64,000 nucleotides of DNA from Methanomassiliicoccus luminyensis B10 (GCF_000308215.1 NZ_CAJE01000015.1:62001-126000); one strand, 5' to 3'. Counted from the stretch's first letter, positions 15,462 to 25,039 are shown. A program made the numbers and translations. Notes: a model not told the origin generated them from the letters alone.

Positions 15462-16925
15462 TCAGAGCAAGGGCGAGAAGAGCCTGGAAACGCATTCCTT
15501 GATGCGGACCGCGATGGAGCGGCCCTTGTACTCGGCCAATGTCAGCTCCGAGCTGTTTTCAGTGTCCTTCAGGAACGCCCTCTTCTGCTCCTCCGCGAAT
15601 TCTTCGCCATAGATGACTGCATTGGTCTCGAAGTTCAGCTTGAAGCTTCGCATGTCCCAATTGGCCGTGCCGACGGAGGACACCATGTCATCCACCGTGG
15701 CCGTTTTAGCATGAATGAACCCGTTCTTGTACTGGTAGACCCGGACCCCCGCCTCCACCAGCTCGCCCAGGTACGACATGCTGGCCCAGTTTACGAAGAG
15801 GTGGTTCGGCCTGCTGGGGTACATGATGCGGACGTCCACGCCGGATAGGGCGGCGACCCTCAGAGCGTCCATGACGCTGACGTCCGGGATGAAATAGGGC
15901 GTCTGGATGTAGATGTGCTTCCGGGCAATGCTTGTAAGCTTGAGATACTCCTCCTTTATGGGGTTCTGCAGGGCATCGGGGCCGCCGCTGACTATCTGGA
16001 CGAGAGGACCCTCGGCCTTGCCCGGGACCGCGGGGAAGTACCTTGCGTCGGACAGCGAGAGGTTCTCCTTGGTGGCGAAGTTCCAGTCCAGGAGGAACCT
16101 CAGCTGGAGACACCGGGCGCCTTCCCCCTTCAGCTCGACGGCGGTGTCCCTCCAATGACCCAGAGGACCTTTGCCTATATATTCGTCGCCGATGTTGAAG
16201 CCGCCCAGAAAGGCCACCTTGCCGTCGATGACCGCGATCTTCCGGTGGTCGCGGTAGTTTATCCGGACGGTCAGGTAGGGGACCAGGACCCTGTAGAACT
16301 CCGAGACCTTCCCGCCGGCCGCCCGAAGGTCCCGATATCCCTTGGTGCGGATCTTGTTGCCCAGGCCGTCGTAGAGGAGGCGAACCTCCACCCCCTCCCG
16401 GGCCTTCTCCGTCAGCGCGGCCACGATCTGATTGCCAAGCTCGTCGTCCCGGATGATGTAATATTCCATGTGAATGTGGTCCTTGGCGCCCCTGATCGCC
16501 TCCAGCAGGGCGCCGAACTTCTCCTTCCCGTCGGTGAAGGCGCGCACCTCGTTGCCATCGGTGATGACGGCATAATTGTCGTTGAGCAGCATGTTGGCCA
16601 GTTCCAGAACGCCTTCCAGCCTCTGCTCGGTCAACCTGTCCCGCCCCTCCGTGATGAGGAGCTTTTGCTTGGCCACAAAGCCCATGAGCATTTCCCGGTC
16701 GGCGCTCGCCTTGACGTCGAACTGTTTTCTTTTGTAATAGTGGAGCCCGAAGATCAGGTACAGGACGAAGCCGATGTACGGGAGAAAGATGAGCACCAGC
16801 AACCAGGAAAGCGCATTGGCGGGGTCCCTCCGCTGGAAGAACACTATGCTGATGACAGTGATCACCGCGAGTATGTCATAAATAAGCCTCAATATGAGAT
16901 TGATGGGGTGGCCCAAGATATCCAT
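15462..16925 (-). CDS. Cardiolipin synthase-like phospholipase D protein
   Basis: A 487-residue membrane enzyme of the cardiolipin synthase group. Two N-terminal hydrophobic helices (residues about 8-60, a PLDc_N region) are followed by two HKD catalytic motifs, HRKIAVID with GGFNIGDEY and HAKTATVDD with GTANWDMRS. It condenses phosphatidyl alcohols at the membrane; in archaea such enzymes make glycerol-linked dimeric polar lipids. Length and motif order match the bacterial Cls family. No operon partner; the next gene upstream (DUF308) is 80 bases away on the same strand. Confidence 0.9.
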   Translation of the reverse strand: MDILGHPINLILRLIYDILAVITVISIVFFQRRDPANALSWLLVLIFLPYIGFVLYLIFGLHYYKRKQFDVKASADREMLMGFVAKQKLLITEGRDRLTEQRLEGVLELANMLLNDNYAVITDGNEVRAFTDGKEKFGALLEAIRGAKDHIHMEYYIIRDDELGNQIVAALTEKAREGVEVRLLYDGLGNKIRTKGYRDLRAAGGKVSEFYRVLVPYLTVRINYRDHRKIAVIDGKVAFLGGFNIGDEYIGKGPLGHWRDTAVELKGEGARCLQLRFLLDWNFATKENLSLSDARYFPAVPGKAEGPLVQIVSGGPDALQNPIKEEYLKLTSIARKHIYIQTPYFIPDVSVMDALRVAALSGVDVRIMYPSRPNHLFVNWASMSYLGELVEAGVRVYQYKNGFIHAKTATVDDMVSSVGTANWDMRSFKLNFETNAVIYGEEFAEEQKRAFLKDTENSSELTLAEYKGRSIAVRIKECVSRLFSPLL

Positions 16926-17004
16926 AGGCGGTCTCCGCGGTTATCGCACCTTGCGGTGGACCGAATGGGTTTCCGATAAAAAATGATGAGGGGCCGGAGG
17001 TCCC

Positions 17005-17580
17005 TCATCTCGGCCTGGTGACCGTGGTCGCGCCGATCGACCTCTTCAGCCTGATGCCGGTGGCGATGTTTAAGATCCCGACCAGGATGATGAACGCGGC
17101 GACCAGCCACAGGAAGGCCAGGATGCCCGACCCGGGGGATAGGAACAGCAGCGCACCGAGTACTATGGACAGCACGCCGGACCCCGCCAGGAACCACCTG
17201 CTGCTGGTGCCGAGCATGGTGGTCCCCATGGGGATCGTGAACGCCTCGCCCAGCTGCAGCAGCCCGGAGACCACAGCGAAGAATGCCACCAGGTACACGG
17301 CCGTGACCGCGGTCAGCCCAGGAGCCAGGAACGCGATCGCCGCGATGACTATGCCCAGTACACCCTCGACCAGGTTCAAGGTTCTGTGCATCCCCTTCTC
17401 CCTCTTCAGCCCGTAGCTGACCAGGACCAGCCCCGAGATCAGCATGAAGAACCCGAAGATCCATAGGAAGACCGTCAGGCTCAGGCCTGGGAATACCACT
17501 ATGGCAAGGCCGAAGAGGATCGCGATTACTCCGAAGATCACTCTCCCCCACCATCTGCTTGTGAACCCTTCCGAACTCAT
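17005..17580 (-). CDS. HdeD/DUF308 family membrane protein
   Basis: A 191-residue protein with six predicted transmembrane helices in three pairs, each beginning with a Gly-rich pattern such as GVIAILFGLAIVVFPG, LVEGVLGIVIAAIAFLAPG and GSGVLSIVLGALLFLSPGSG. This internal repeat is the hallmark of the HdeD/DUF308 family, whose bacterial members are linked with acid resistance. The role in archaea is not established. It ends with a basic tail (RLKRSIGATTVTRPR). Confidence 0.85.
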   Translation of the reverse strand: MSSEGFTSRWWGRVIFGVIAILFGLAIVVFPGLSLTVFLWIFGFFMLISGLVLVSYGLKREKGMHRTLNLVEGVLGIVIAAIAFLAPGLTAVTAVYLVAFFAVVSGLLQLGEAFTIPMGTTMLGTSSRWFLAGSGVLSIVLGALLFLSPGSGILAFLWLVAAFIILVGILNIATGIRLKRSIGATTVTRPR

Positions 17581-17739
17581 TGAACGCCTCCTTGGTCCCC
17601 GATGCGCAGAATCTGCCTATCGGGGCAGATAATGATTTGCGGGCGCTAAGTAGTTAATACTTGGTCTTCGAGGCCGTCCGGATAGCGGAGCGGGTCCGCG
17701 ATGCCTCCGGCGAGAACGGCACCCTGTGGCAAGGGGGCG

Positions 17740-18333
17740 TCAATCTTCCACGATGTCGAAGCCTATCAGGTGGCTCATGAGCCTCGGCTCGTCGAGCCCG
17801 AGCTCCTTCCGGATGTACTCGTCAGCGGGGCCCGAGGGGCTGCTGGAGGTGATGTTGCATATCCCCTCCACCCCCTCCAGGTAGAGGAAGTCCACGTCCG
17901 GCAGCACGAAGTACGGCTCTCCCTCCATGTCGGCGCCTTTGTAGAGAACGAAATCATGGGAGATGAAGCGCACGTCCTCGCGCTCTTTCATCTCCTCCGC
18001 CCGCTCGGGATTGATCCACTCCCCCAGGAGGTTTCCGCCGCCGTCCTTGAGCTTGAGCAGGTCGTTGCTCCGCCTGATCAGATAGTTGTCCGGGGTCAGC
18101 ACCAGGGCCACTTGGACATCCCTGTCCATGGTGTTCCAGAAGCCCTCGTTGATGACGCGCATCAGGCCCGCCTCCTTGGATTGCGTCTCCGCCTGCCGCT
18201 CCATGTCCTCGAGGCCTCTTTTGAAGCCTGCGTCCACGAACCTCAGGCCCTTCAGGCCCCTGAACAGGGTGAGCCTTTCCTCGACCTGCGCTAGGACCTC
18301 TGCTTTACTCACGTCTAGCTCATGGTACTTCAT
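17740..18333 (-). CDS. Hypothetical protein
   Basis: A 197-residue soluble, acidic protein that I do not recognise. It has a charged helical first half (LAQVEERLTLFRGL, FKRGLEDMERQAETQ) and a more strand-like second half (VALVLTPDNYLIRR, VRFISHDFVLYKGADM, YFVLPDVDFLYLEG). No cysteine-metal motif or signal peptide. Codon use is like the neighbours, which supports a real gene. It lies 23 bases after the phosphatase-like gene on the same strand, so the two may be co-transcribed. Confidence 0.75.
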   Translation of the reverse strand: MKYHELDVSKAEVLAQVEERLTLFRGLKGLRFVDAGFKRGLEDMERQAETQSKEAGLMRVINEGFWNTMDRDVQVALVLTPDNYLIRRSNDLLKLKDGGGNLLGEWINPERAEEMKEREDVRFISHDFVLYKGADMEGEPYFVLPDVDFLYLEGVEGICNITSSSPSGPADEYIRKELGLDEPRLMSHLIGFDIVED

Positions 18334-18356
18334 CGGTTAATAACGCTGGCGGTAGG

Positions 18357-19031
18357 TCAGTCCACCCGCCGCCCGTCCCGGTACCTGAACCGCCCGGAGC
18401 GGCCGTTCATGAGCGCCAGGAAGCCGTCCCCGTCGGGGACGAACATTATGCCTTCCAGGTATCCGATCCAGCCGTCCTCCTCGTATCGCGCTCCCATCAG
18501 CATCTCCCTGAGCAGGAGGATCTCCCAGTCATGGGACACGTGGACGTCCAGGCGGCCGTCCCCTCCCGGCTCGGCGAGCCGGGCGAGTATCTGCGACAGC
18601 ACCAGGTCCGCCGCTTCGTTGCTCGGCATTATTAGGTCCTCACCATACTTCCCGTCGAACCACTGCCTTAGGAATACGCTCCCCAGGCGCCCCGCCTCCC
18701 CCAGGATGCGACGGGGGTCCCGGATGTACGGCGCGCACAAGCCCGGTATCTCGGTGAGACCCTGGACCGAGGTGCCGTTGCCCCGCACGCCCTCCATGAT
18801 GCCCTCGGAGGTCTCCCGGCACCGCAGTGCCGGGCTGTGGAACACGCGGACGGTCTCGAAGCCCCGGAGCAGGGAGCCGAAGTCCCTGGCATCCCCCTTC
18901 CCTTTCTCGGTCAGCCCGACCTCCAGGGCGCTTCGGAGGTCAGGTATGGGGTGCCGCTCGGCATGGCGGACGATCAGCGCCGCAGGTCCGCTGTGGCCGG
19001 CGGGCACGCTCGGTAAACATGAGCCGTTCAT
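18357..19031 (-). CDS. Histidine phosphatase superfamily protein
   Basis: A 224-residue protein with the phosphoglycerate-mutase-like fold. The catalytic histidine is in LIVRHAERHP near residue 22 (the RHG motif variant RHAE), the second arginine in HSPALRCRETSEG near residue 72, and the later catalytic histidine in DVHVSHDWEILLL. It removes phosphate from a small molecule or protein; the substrate is unknown. It lies upstream of the hypothetical gene at 17740 on the same strand. Confidence 0.82.
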   Translation of the reverse strand: MNGSCLPSVPAGHSGPAALIVRHAERHPIPDLRSALEVGLTEKGKGDARDFGSLLRGFETVRVFHSPALRCRETSEGIMEGVRGNGTSVQGLTEIPGLCAPYIRDPRRILGEAGRLGSVFLRQWFDGKYGEDLIMPSNEAADLVLSQILARLAEPGGDGRLDVHVSHDWEILLLREMLMGARYEEDGWIGYLEGIMFVPDGDGFLALMNGRSGRFRYRDGRRVD

Positions 19032-19145
19032 GCCACCTCAAAGCGCGGTACCGCAGATAAACGATGGCATGCGGAGAAAGGGCGCCGGCGGCGCGGTCCG
19101 AGGGCAACCCTAACCATAAATACAGCGCGATAGAATCTAGATTAC

Positions 19146-19478
19146 ATGGTGGAGGTAACCGGCGCGATCGTATCCTTCGTCATCGCCCTGATAGTCTCGG
19201 CGGTGATCATCTGGCTCATAACGAAGGTGCTTGGGGAGAGGGAGGGCATAGGAACTGCCCTCCTGGCCGCCCTATTGGGGACGATAGTGTACACTGCGGT
19301 GTACTATTTCCTGGCAGAGGGTCTGTTGGCATCCATCGCCGCGGGCATAGTGTGGTTGCTGGTGCTGAAGATACTCTACAAGATCGGATGGCTCAAGGCC
19401 CTGATCATCGCCTTCCTGATATGGATAGTGACGGCGTTCGTGGGCGTTTTCCTGCCGACGCTGACCGGCCCGTTATGA
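19146..19478 (+). CDS. Small membrane protein, three to four helices
   Basis: A 110-residue, almost entirely hydrophobic protein with segments IVSFVIALIVSAVIIWLIT, GTALLAALLGTIVYTAVYYFL, SIAAGIVWLLVLKILY and ALIIAFLIWIVTAFVGVFLP. Family not recognised. The ATG at 19146 is preceded by a TATA-like CATAAATACAG at 19113-19123, giving a very short leader. Its stop overlaps by six bases the end of the convergent ECF S-component gene. Confidence 0.75.
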   Translation: MVEVTGAIVSFVIALIVSAVIIWLITKVLGEREGIGTALLAALLGTIVYTAVYYFLAEGLLASIAAGIVWLLVLKILYKIGWLKALIIAFLIWIVTAFVGVFLPTLTGPL

Positions 19479-20213
19479 GGCTTGGTCTGCGTCCAGCGGG
19501 CCCGGCGGCCTGTCCGGCTCGTAGGTGATATGGGAGCGCCGCTTAAACCTCTGGTACAGCGCGAGCACGGGCTTCCCCAGGAGCACGGCAAAGATTGTAT
19601 TCCCCATGACGTGCAGCGCACCGAAGGGCAGCCCGGCCGCGAACGTGGGGATGAAGAGGCCTGGCTCGCCCCTATAGAAAGTGATCCAGCTGCTGAAATC
19701 CATGAGGGTGTTGTAGGCCAGCCCCAGCACTATGCCCAGGATCATGATGTCCTTGACAGTGATGGTGCTTAGCTTCTGGCCGATGTAGCCGGACACTATG
19801 CCGACCATGCCCCATGACACCATCTCCCAGGCGGTCCAGGGACCTTGCCCGAAGAATAGGTTGGAGAGGGCTGCGGTCATGGCCCCCACCATGCCGCCCG
19901 CCAGCTTCCCGAACACCAGCCCGGTGACGATGATGAGGAACGTACACGGCTGAATGTTGGGCAGTGCCGCGAACGGTATGCGCGACGCGGCGGTGATAGC
20001 CGCCAGAATGCCTATCAGGGCGACCTCCTTGGAGGTCAGCTTGGACTCCTCGAACTTGGCGATGAGTATGCCGATGATCAGCAGCATGAGTATGAACGAC
20101 AGAAAGGCGGCATATTCGCCGAGCAGGCTGTTCATGAACACACCCATGTAAACTATGATCCCGGCCATCGCCAGGGTCGCCAGTATCATCACCGCGCTGA
20201 GACTCACCCTCAT
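19473..20213 (-). CDS. ECF transporter substrate-binding (S) component, predicted corrinoid uptake
   Basis: A 246-residue membrane protein. After two extra N-terminal helices it matches the S-component fold: GILAAITAASRIPFAALPNI followed by GLVFGKLAGGMVGAMTAAL and FFGQGPWTAWEMVSWG. The ALPN(I/V)QP and FGQGPW(T)xW segments recur in S components of the cobalamin-type (CbrT-like) or unassigned group. It binds the substrate in the membrane and toggles through the ATPase motor encoded directly upstream (1 base away). Corrinoid as substrate is inferred from the DUF4430 partners and the host's need for corrinoids. Confidence 0.85.
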   Translation of the reverse strand: MRVSLSAVMILATLAMAGIIVYMGVFMNSLLGEYAAFLSFILMLLIIGILIAKFEESKLTSKEVALIGILAAITAASRIPFAALPNIQPCTFLIIVTGLVFGKLAGGMVGAMTAALSNLFFGQGPWTAWEMVSWGMVGIVSGYIGQKLSTITVKDIMILGIVLGLAYNTLMDFSSWITFYRGEPGLFIPTFAAGLPFGALHVMGNTIFAVLLGKPVLALYQRFKRRSHITYEPDRPPGPLDADQAS

Positions 20214-20214
20214 A

Positions 20215-21675
20215 TCAGGCCACCATCTCCTCGGCTTTCTTGGCGAGACCGACCACCTCGCCCGCGTCCACTTCCCGCAGCGCCCCGCCCTCCAGCGACA
20301 GCACCCTGGTGGCGTGCTCGGCCACGAAACGGTAGTCGTGGGTGACCAATATCGTGGTCATCCCCTGTTCCCGCAGCGAGTCGATGATCGACGCCAGCTT
20401 GCTCTTGTTCCAGTGGTCCAGCCCCCGGGTCGGCTCGTCCAGTATGAGAAGCTTGGGCCGGCCGACGATGATCGAGGCCAGCGCCGCTCTCTCCCGCTCC
20501 CCGCAGCTGAGGTCCCTGGGGAAGGTGTGCCGGTACCTCTCCAGGTTCAGAACCTGAAGGGCCCAGGTTATGCGCTCCTCCCATTCGGCCTTGCTCACCT
20601 TGAGGTTCCTCAGGGTGAATTCCAGCTCCTTCTCCAGTGTCTCCTCGAACAGATAGTTGTTAGGATTTTGCCCTAGGTACCCGATGTCCCTGGCCAGGCG
20701 GGCCGTGGTGACCTTGGAGATGTCCTGTCCCATCAGGGCCACCTCCCCGTGGGCCGGCCTCAATAGGCCGTTCAGCTGCTTCAGCAAGGTGCTCTTCCCA
20801 CTGCCGTTGGCACCGATGATGGCCAGGATCTCCTGCTTCCTCACCTCTAGCCCCAGCCCGTCGAGCACCTTGGTCCCGTTGTACCCAAAGGAGATGTCGC
20901 GGGCGGTGATGACGACGTCGTCCGAGGGTCCTCCCCTCGCCGCTCCCTTAATCTCCGTCAGCAATCCCATGGCCTGGAGGTGCGGTGCCACCTCTTGGGG
21001 CACGCCGTCCACCTCGATGCGGCCGTCCTTCATCACCACAATGCGCTTGGCGAATCGGAGGCATCTCTCCAGGCGGTGCTCCACCAGTATGACGGTGACC
21101 CCTTGATCGCGGTTGACCTTTTCCAGGAAGCTCAGGAACAGGGAGGCCGTCTCCTCGTCCAGCTGGGAGGTCGGCTCGTCCAGCACGATGTACTTGGGCC
21201 TCATGGCTATGACCGAGGCCAGCGCCACCTTCTGCTTCTCCCCGCCCGACAGCTCGGGAATGAACCTCTTGAAGAAACGTTCCAGGTCGAAGTAGCTGGA
21301 ATACTGGCGGACCCGCTCCCTCATTTCCTCTCTCGGGAGCGCCAGGTTCTCCATCCCGAAGGCCATCTCGTTCTCCACATTGGTCATCACCAGCTGGTTC
21401 TCGGGGTCTTGGAACACCATCCCCACTGTCCGGGCCATCTTGGCGGGGGCAGCGGTCCTGGTATCGAGGCCGTCCACCCTGACCCTCCCGGAGACCTTCC
21501 CGCCGTAGAAGTGAGGTACGAGCCCGTTGATGGCCCTGCAGAAGGTGGACTTGCCGGAACCGGATAGGCCCACCACGACCACGAACTCGCCTTCCTTGAT
21601 CTGCAGATTGATATCATCCAGCACCGGCCTGGACGACCCGCCGTAGGTAAATGAGAAGTGGTCCAGCTCGATCAC
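20215..21675 (-). CDS. ECF transporter ATPase, fused EcfA-EcfA'
   Basis: A 486-residue protein made of two ABC ATPase domains in tandem. Domain 1 has Walker A GLSGSGKST at residues 36-44, signature LSGGEKQK and Walker B IVLDEPTS. Domain 2 has GANGSGKST near residue 287, signature LSCGERER and LILDEPTR. It powers the importer whose T and S components are encoded on each side. In most ECF systems the two ATPases are separate; the fused form is common in archaea. Its ATG overlaps the ecfT stop by four bases, so the genes are translationally coupled. Confidence 0.94.
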   Translation of the reverse strand: MIELDHFSFTYGGSSRPVLDDINLQIKEGEFVVVVGLSGSGKSTFCRAINGLVPHFYGGKVSGRVRVDGLDTRTAAPAKMARTVGMVFQDPENQLVMTNVENEMAFGMENLALPREEMRERVRQYSSYFDLERFFKRFIPELSGGEKQKVALASVIAMRPKYIVLDEPTSQLDEETASLFLSFLEKVNRDQGVTVILVEHRLERCLRFAKRIVVMKDGRIEVDGVPQEVAPHLQAMGLLTEIKGAARGGPSDDVVITARDISFGYNGTKVLDGLGLEVRKQEILAIIGANGSGKSTLLKQLNGLLRPAHGEVALMGQDISKVTTARLARDIGYLGQNPNNYLFEETLEKELEFTLRNLKVSKAEWEERITWALQVLNLERYRHTFPRDLSCGERERAALASIIVGRPKLLILDEPTRGLDHWNKSKLASIIDSLREQGMTTILVTHDYRFVAEHATRVLSLEGGALREVDAGEVVGLAKKAEEMVA

Positions 21676-22538
21676 GCGGCTTCCCCCAGGAGCATGGGCG
21701 CGAAGAACAGCGCCTCCAGCAATGCGACGATGATATCGATGCCGCCGACCGACAGCGTGTCCCCGGCGAGGTAGTCGGCGTTGCCGAACCCCATCATGAA
21801 CATCGCCACCCCGAAGGGGATGGCGGCCAGGAACAGGGCAATCATGAGCTTGTCGCGGGCAGTCATGGGCCGGTCGAAGTAGTGCGTCCTGCTCTGTGCC
21901 CCGAAACCCCTCGATTCCATCGCCTCCGCGATCTCCATGGACCGGTCCATGGAGTTAAGGAGCAGCGGCATCATGATCGGGGCGCGGGCCTTGGCCCTCT
22001 GCATAAAGCTGCCCCCGTCGAACTCCGCCCCCCTCGCCCGCATGGCGTCCTGTATGTTCCTCGAGTCGTCGGCGATGGTGGGGTACATCCGGGTGGCGAT
22101 GGACAGGCTGGTCATCGACTTGAAGCCGAACTTCGACAGCACCCGCAGCAGCTGGTCGGGATGGATGGCGAAGGTCATGATGGCAAAGGCGCTGATGGCC
22201 AGGAACAGCCTGAAGGTCATGCTGGTGGCGAACAGGAGCGACTCCTGGGTGATCTTAATCGGCCCCACCGCGAACAGGACGTGGCTCCCCTGAGCGAAGA
22301 ATATGCTGAAGAGGAACAGGAACGCCGCCACGTAGACGGTGTACCTCAGGAGGCCAAGGGTGGGCCTGACCACCTTGGCCACCGCCACGACCGCCATGAC
22401 CATCGCGAACAGGACCGCCAGATAGAAGATGTCCGATATCAGGATAGAGATGAGAAAGATGGACAGCACGAACACTATTTTGGGTCGGGCGTCCAGCCTA
22501 TGTATCCGGGTGTCCTTGTCCTGGTACGGGAACAGCAT
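21672..22538 (-). CDS. ecfT: ECF transporter transmembrane (T) component
   Basis: A 288-residue membrane protein that couples the ATPases to the S component. It begins with the family-typical KDTRIHRLDARPK loop, has about six helices, and carries the two coupling motifs as AMRARGAEF and AMESRGFGAQ in the cytoplasmic helices. Located 10 bases after the DUF4430 gene and overlapping the ATPase gene, it is the central gene of the operon. Confidence 0.93.
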   Translation of the reverse strand: MLFPYQDKDTRIHRLDARPKIVFVLSIFLISILISDIFYLAVLFAMVMAVVAVAKVVRPTLGLLRYTVYVAAFLFLFSIFFAQGSHVLFAVGPIKITQESLLFATSMTFRLFLAISAFAIMTFAIHPDQLLRVLSKFGFKSMTSLSIATRMYPTIADDSRNIQDAMRARGAEFDGGSFMQRAKARAPIMMPLLLNSMDRSMEIAEAMESRGFGAQSRTHYFDRPMTARDKLMIALFLAAIPFGVAMFMMGFGNADYLAGDTLSVGGIDIIVALLEALFFAPMLLGEAA

Positions 22539-22548
22539 AGGGGTCAGC

Positions 22549-23058
22549 TCAGCTCGCGAAGGGGTTCTTGATGTATTCCCATCTCACGATGTCGTCGTCG
22601 TTGATGGCGTACTTGTTGCACGCCTTGTTGCTGTACACGTCGTTAACGTAATACTGCCATCCCCGTGAATCGTGCTCCTCATTATCCACTCCGTCGATGG
22701 ACTTCACGAACGTCCCGAAGGGCTGGTCCTCCGCCGCCAGGGACGTTCCGGCGATCTCGACCGCCGCCTTGACCTGGTCGTAGCAGTTGGACCTTCCGGT
22801 AATGCCCTGGAAGATCCAGGTAGTATTGCCGCCCTGCTGTGCTTCCGAGGTGTACGTCCATTCCCCGTTCACCAATGTCCAAGTGGTGATGTTGCCCTTG
22901 TGAACGGCGACGTCGGGGGCATCGTAGAAGTTGATGGTCAGGTTGGTGGTCACCGTCCTGTCGGTGCCCGCCCCATCCGAGAAGAGGGTGATCGCCACTA
23001 CCGCGACGACTGCCACGAGGGCGACCACCAGGACCACGTTCTTCCAGTCCAGTTTCAT
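22549..23058 (-). CDS. Membrane-anchored DUF4430 (transcobalamin-like) protein
   Basis: A 169-residue extracytoplasmic protein. One N-terminal helix (residues 6-27) anchors or exports it, then a DUF4430-type domain follows: TVTTNLTINFYDAPDV, a Trp-rich middle, and the characteristic C-terminal SRGWQYYVNDVYSNKACNKY. DUF4430 resembles the C-terminal domain of transcobalamin and intrinsic factor. Its place, 4 bases after the surface receptor and 10 before ecfT, suggests it captures the ligand outside and hands it to the S component. Ligand identity is inferred. Confidence 0.85.
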   Translation of the reverse strand: MKLDWKNVVLVVALVAVVAVVAITLFSDGAGTDRTVTTNLTINFYDAPDVAVHKGNITTWTLVNGEWTYTSEAQQGGNTTWIFQGITGRSNCYDQVKAAVEIAGTSLAAEDQPFGTFVKSIDGVDNEEHDSRGWQYYVNDVYSNKACNKYAINDDDIVRWEYIKNPFAS

Positions 23059-23062
23059 GACC

Positions 23063-25015
23063 TCACTTCCTTTTGCGAATTGCTGCGACCGCGGCCAGGA
23101 TTATGACCGCAATGGCCACGACCATCAAGCCGATGGCCCATATGGGGATGTCGCCTCCAGGGCCGTTCTGGGGATTATCGTCGATAGGAGCGATCGCCTT
23201 GACGTCGACCTCACTGTTCACGGTGCTCTCCAGTTCGCCCTGCTGGTCGAATATGTTCAGCACGACGGTGTACAGCCCGGCCTCCGCATAGGTATGCTCG
23301 ACCTGCTGTCCGGTGGCCGCGTTCCCATCACCGAAGTTCCATACGTACGAGAATGGGCCGGCGCCCGCGGGGGTGGAGGCGGAGAACGAGGCGGCCAAGC
23401 CGTCAGTGCCGCTCGTGAACCCCGCGACCGAAGGAACTGCACTGTTCAACCTGTACACGTACATGTACCCGCTGTCCGTGGCCACGAACACCAGGCCGTC
23501 GGAAACAGTAGGGGAGCCCATAGCGTACTGTGCAGGGTACAGTACCTGCTGGAAATAGAGGTCGCCGTCATCGGTCGCCGCAACCAGCCTGCTCGACTCC
23601 TCATTGGTGATCGCGAGTATGGTGCCATCGACGCTGACGGGGGCTCCGCTGTTGGCTAGCCCTTCTCCAAGGTCAATGGTCCACAAGACCTCACCGTCAA
23701 AGCTGACCATGATCATCTCGGTATAGGTCATGACCACGAGCCCGTTCTCGGTGAGCGCGGCGGAGGAGGGGGTCACGTTAAGATCGGTCTGCCAGACGAT
23801 GTTACCGCTGTAATCGACCCGGGCAAGCCCGCCGGACACGGGGCTGGGGTAGAGACCCTCGCCAGTGACGTTGGTATAGGTGACAACTATGCCGTCGTCG
23901 AGCAGCAGCGGGGAGGCTCGGATCCTGTCGCCGAGGGTGACGGACCATATCGCCCCACCGCTGGTCGTGTTGGCGACAAGGGCGCCATCCTCAGTGCCTA
24001 TATAAATGACGCCGTTAAGGATGGCGGGGGACGAGGAATAGATGTGCTCGCCCACGACATAGCTGACGGCTTCTGTACCGTCCTCATTGAGGATGCGTAT
24101 CTTCCCGTCCGTGGTCGCCACAATAAGCTTGTTGTCGTAGACCATGGGGGACGGCATTCCGTAGTTGTCATAGGACGATATCCCCGTACTGTACGTCCAA
24201 ATGGTCGAACCGTCCTCAAGGTCGAGCGCGTATACGTTCCCGTCAAAGGACTGCACGATGAGCATCCCACCGTAGACCAACGATGCGGAGGTCTGGTATC
24301 CCCCGGGTCCGATATCCGCCTTCCAGACGATCGCGCCGTTGGGGTCCAGGCAGTACACGGTGGAATTAGTCACAAACGCGTACGTCTGGTCCATAGCGCC
24401 GCTGGTGGTCACATAGGAGAACCCATCCACCACCACTATGGGAGAGTCGATGGCACCATTGCCCAGGTCCCTCTGCCACTGCAACGTCAGATTAACGGGC
24501 GCGAAGGCGGGCTGGTAACCTGTGTTCATGGCGTCATGCCTGAAGCTGGCCCAGGGATAGCGGTGCTCCGGGGTGGCCAAGGGAGGATGGGGAAATACCC
24601 AGTCCGGATGTTGCGAGATGTCCTTGGCATAGCTCCAGGCCACGGCGTCAGCGTCGGAGGCGGTGACGGTGTTGGGTGAAATGCTCATGCCCGTCTCCCA
24701 TTCTCCAGTGGTCGAGTTCCAGGCCCAGAAGTGCCACCAGTATGCACCGTAGTCGCTCACATGACCATCGATAGAGTTCACGCCACCCCCCGCGCCGTTC
24801 ATCGGCAATGCCAGCTGCTCAGTGGCATTGACCAAGGCCTCCCACGCGGTCATGTCCGGGGTCGCCGAAACATCTGCCCAGGCGACCCTTCCGCTGCCAA
24901 AGTCGATCAGGACCGCGATCGTGTCGTCGCCTTCATCGGACGCCGATATGGGCACAAGCATGGATGATATCAATAGAGCGCTGAATATGGTCATAGCCAG
25001 GACTTTTATCTTCAC
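23063..25015 (-). CDS. Surface protein with DUF4430, PQQ-type propeller and PKD domains
   Basis: A 650-residue cell-surface protein. Parts in order: signal peptide (residues 1-26), a DUF4430-like domain with SDYGAYWWHFWAWNSTTG near residue 90, a PQQ/quinoprotein-like propeller (about residues 150-540) with repeated GxVYALDxxDGSxxW blades, a PKD domain with YVWNFGDGNAATGQQVEHTY near residue 565, and a C-terminal transmembrane helix with a basic end (AIRKRK). It is the first gene of the ECF operon and probably its outer receptor. Transcription likely starts at the TATA/palindrome just upstream. PQQ-dependent catalysis is not suggested; these blades often only scaffold. Confidence 0.88.
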   Translation of the reverse strand: MKIKVLAMTIFSALLISSMLVPISASDEGDDTIAVLIDFGSGRVAWADVSATPDMTAWEALVNATEQLALPMNGAGGGVNSIDGHVSDYGAYWWHFWAWNSTTGEWETGMSISPNTVTASDADAVAWSYAKDISQHPDWVFPHPPLATPEHRYPWASFRHDAMNTGYQPAFAPVNLTLQWQRDLGNGAIDSPIVVVDGFSYVTTSGAMDQTYAFVTNSTVYCLDPNGAIVWKADIGPGGYQTSASLVYGGMLIVQSFDGNVYALDLEDGSTIWTYSTGISSYDNYGMPSPMVYDNKLIVATTDGKIRILNEDGTEAVSYVVGEHIYSSSPAILNGVIYIGTEDGALVANTTSGGAIWSVTLGDRIRASPLLLDDGIVVTYTNVTGEGLYPSPVSGGLARVDYSGNIVWQTDLNVTPSSAALTENGLVVMTYTEMIMVSFDGEVLWTIDLGEGLANSGAPVSVDGTILAITNEESSRLVAATDDGDLYFQQVLYPAQYAMGSPTVSDGLVFVATDSGYMYVYRLNSAVPSVAGFTSGTDGLAASFSASTPAGAGPFSYVWNFGDGNAATGQQVEHTYAEAGLYTVVLNIFDQQGELESTVNSEVDVKAIAPIDDNPQNGPGGDIPIWAIGLMVVAIAVIILAAVAAIRKRK

Positions 25016-25039
25016 CGAACGTCCTCCATTTGGATCATA

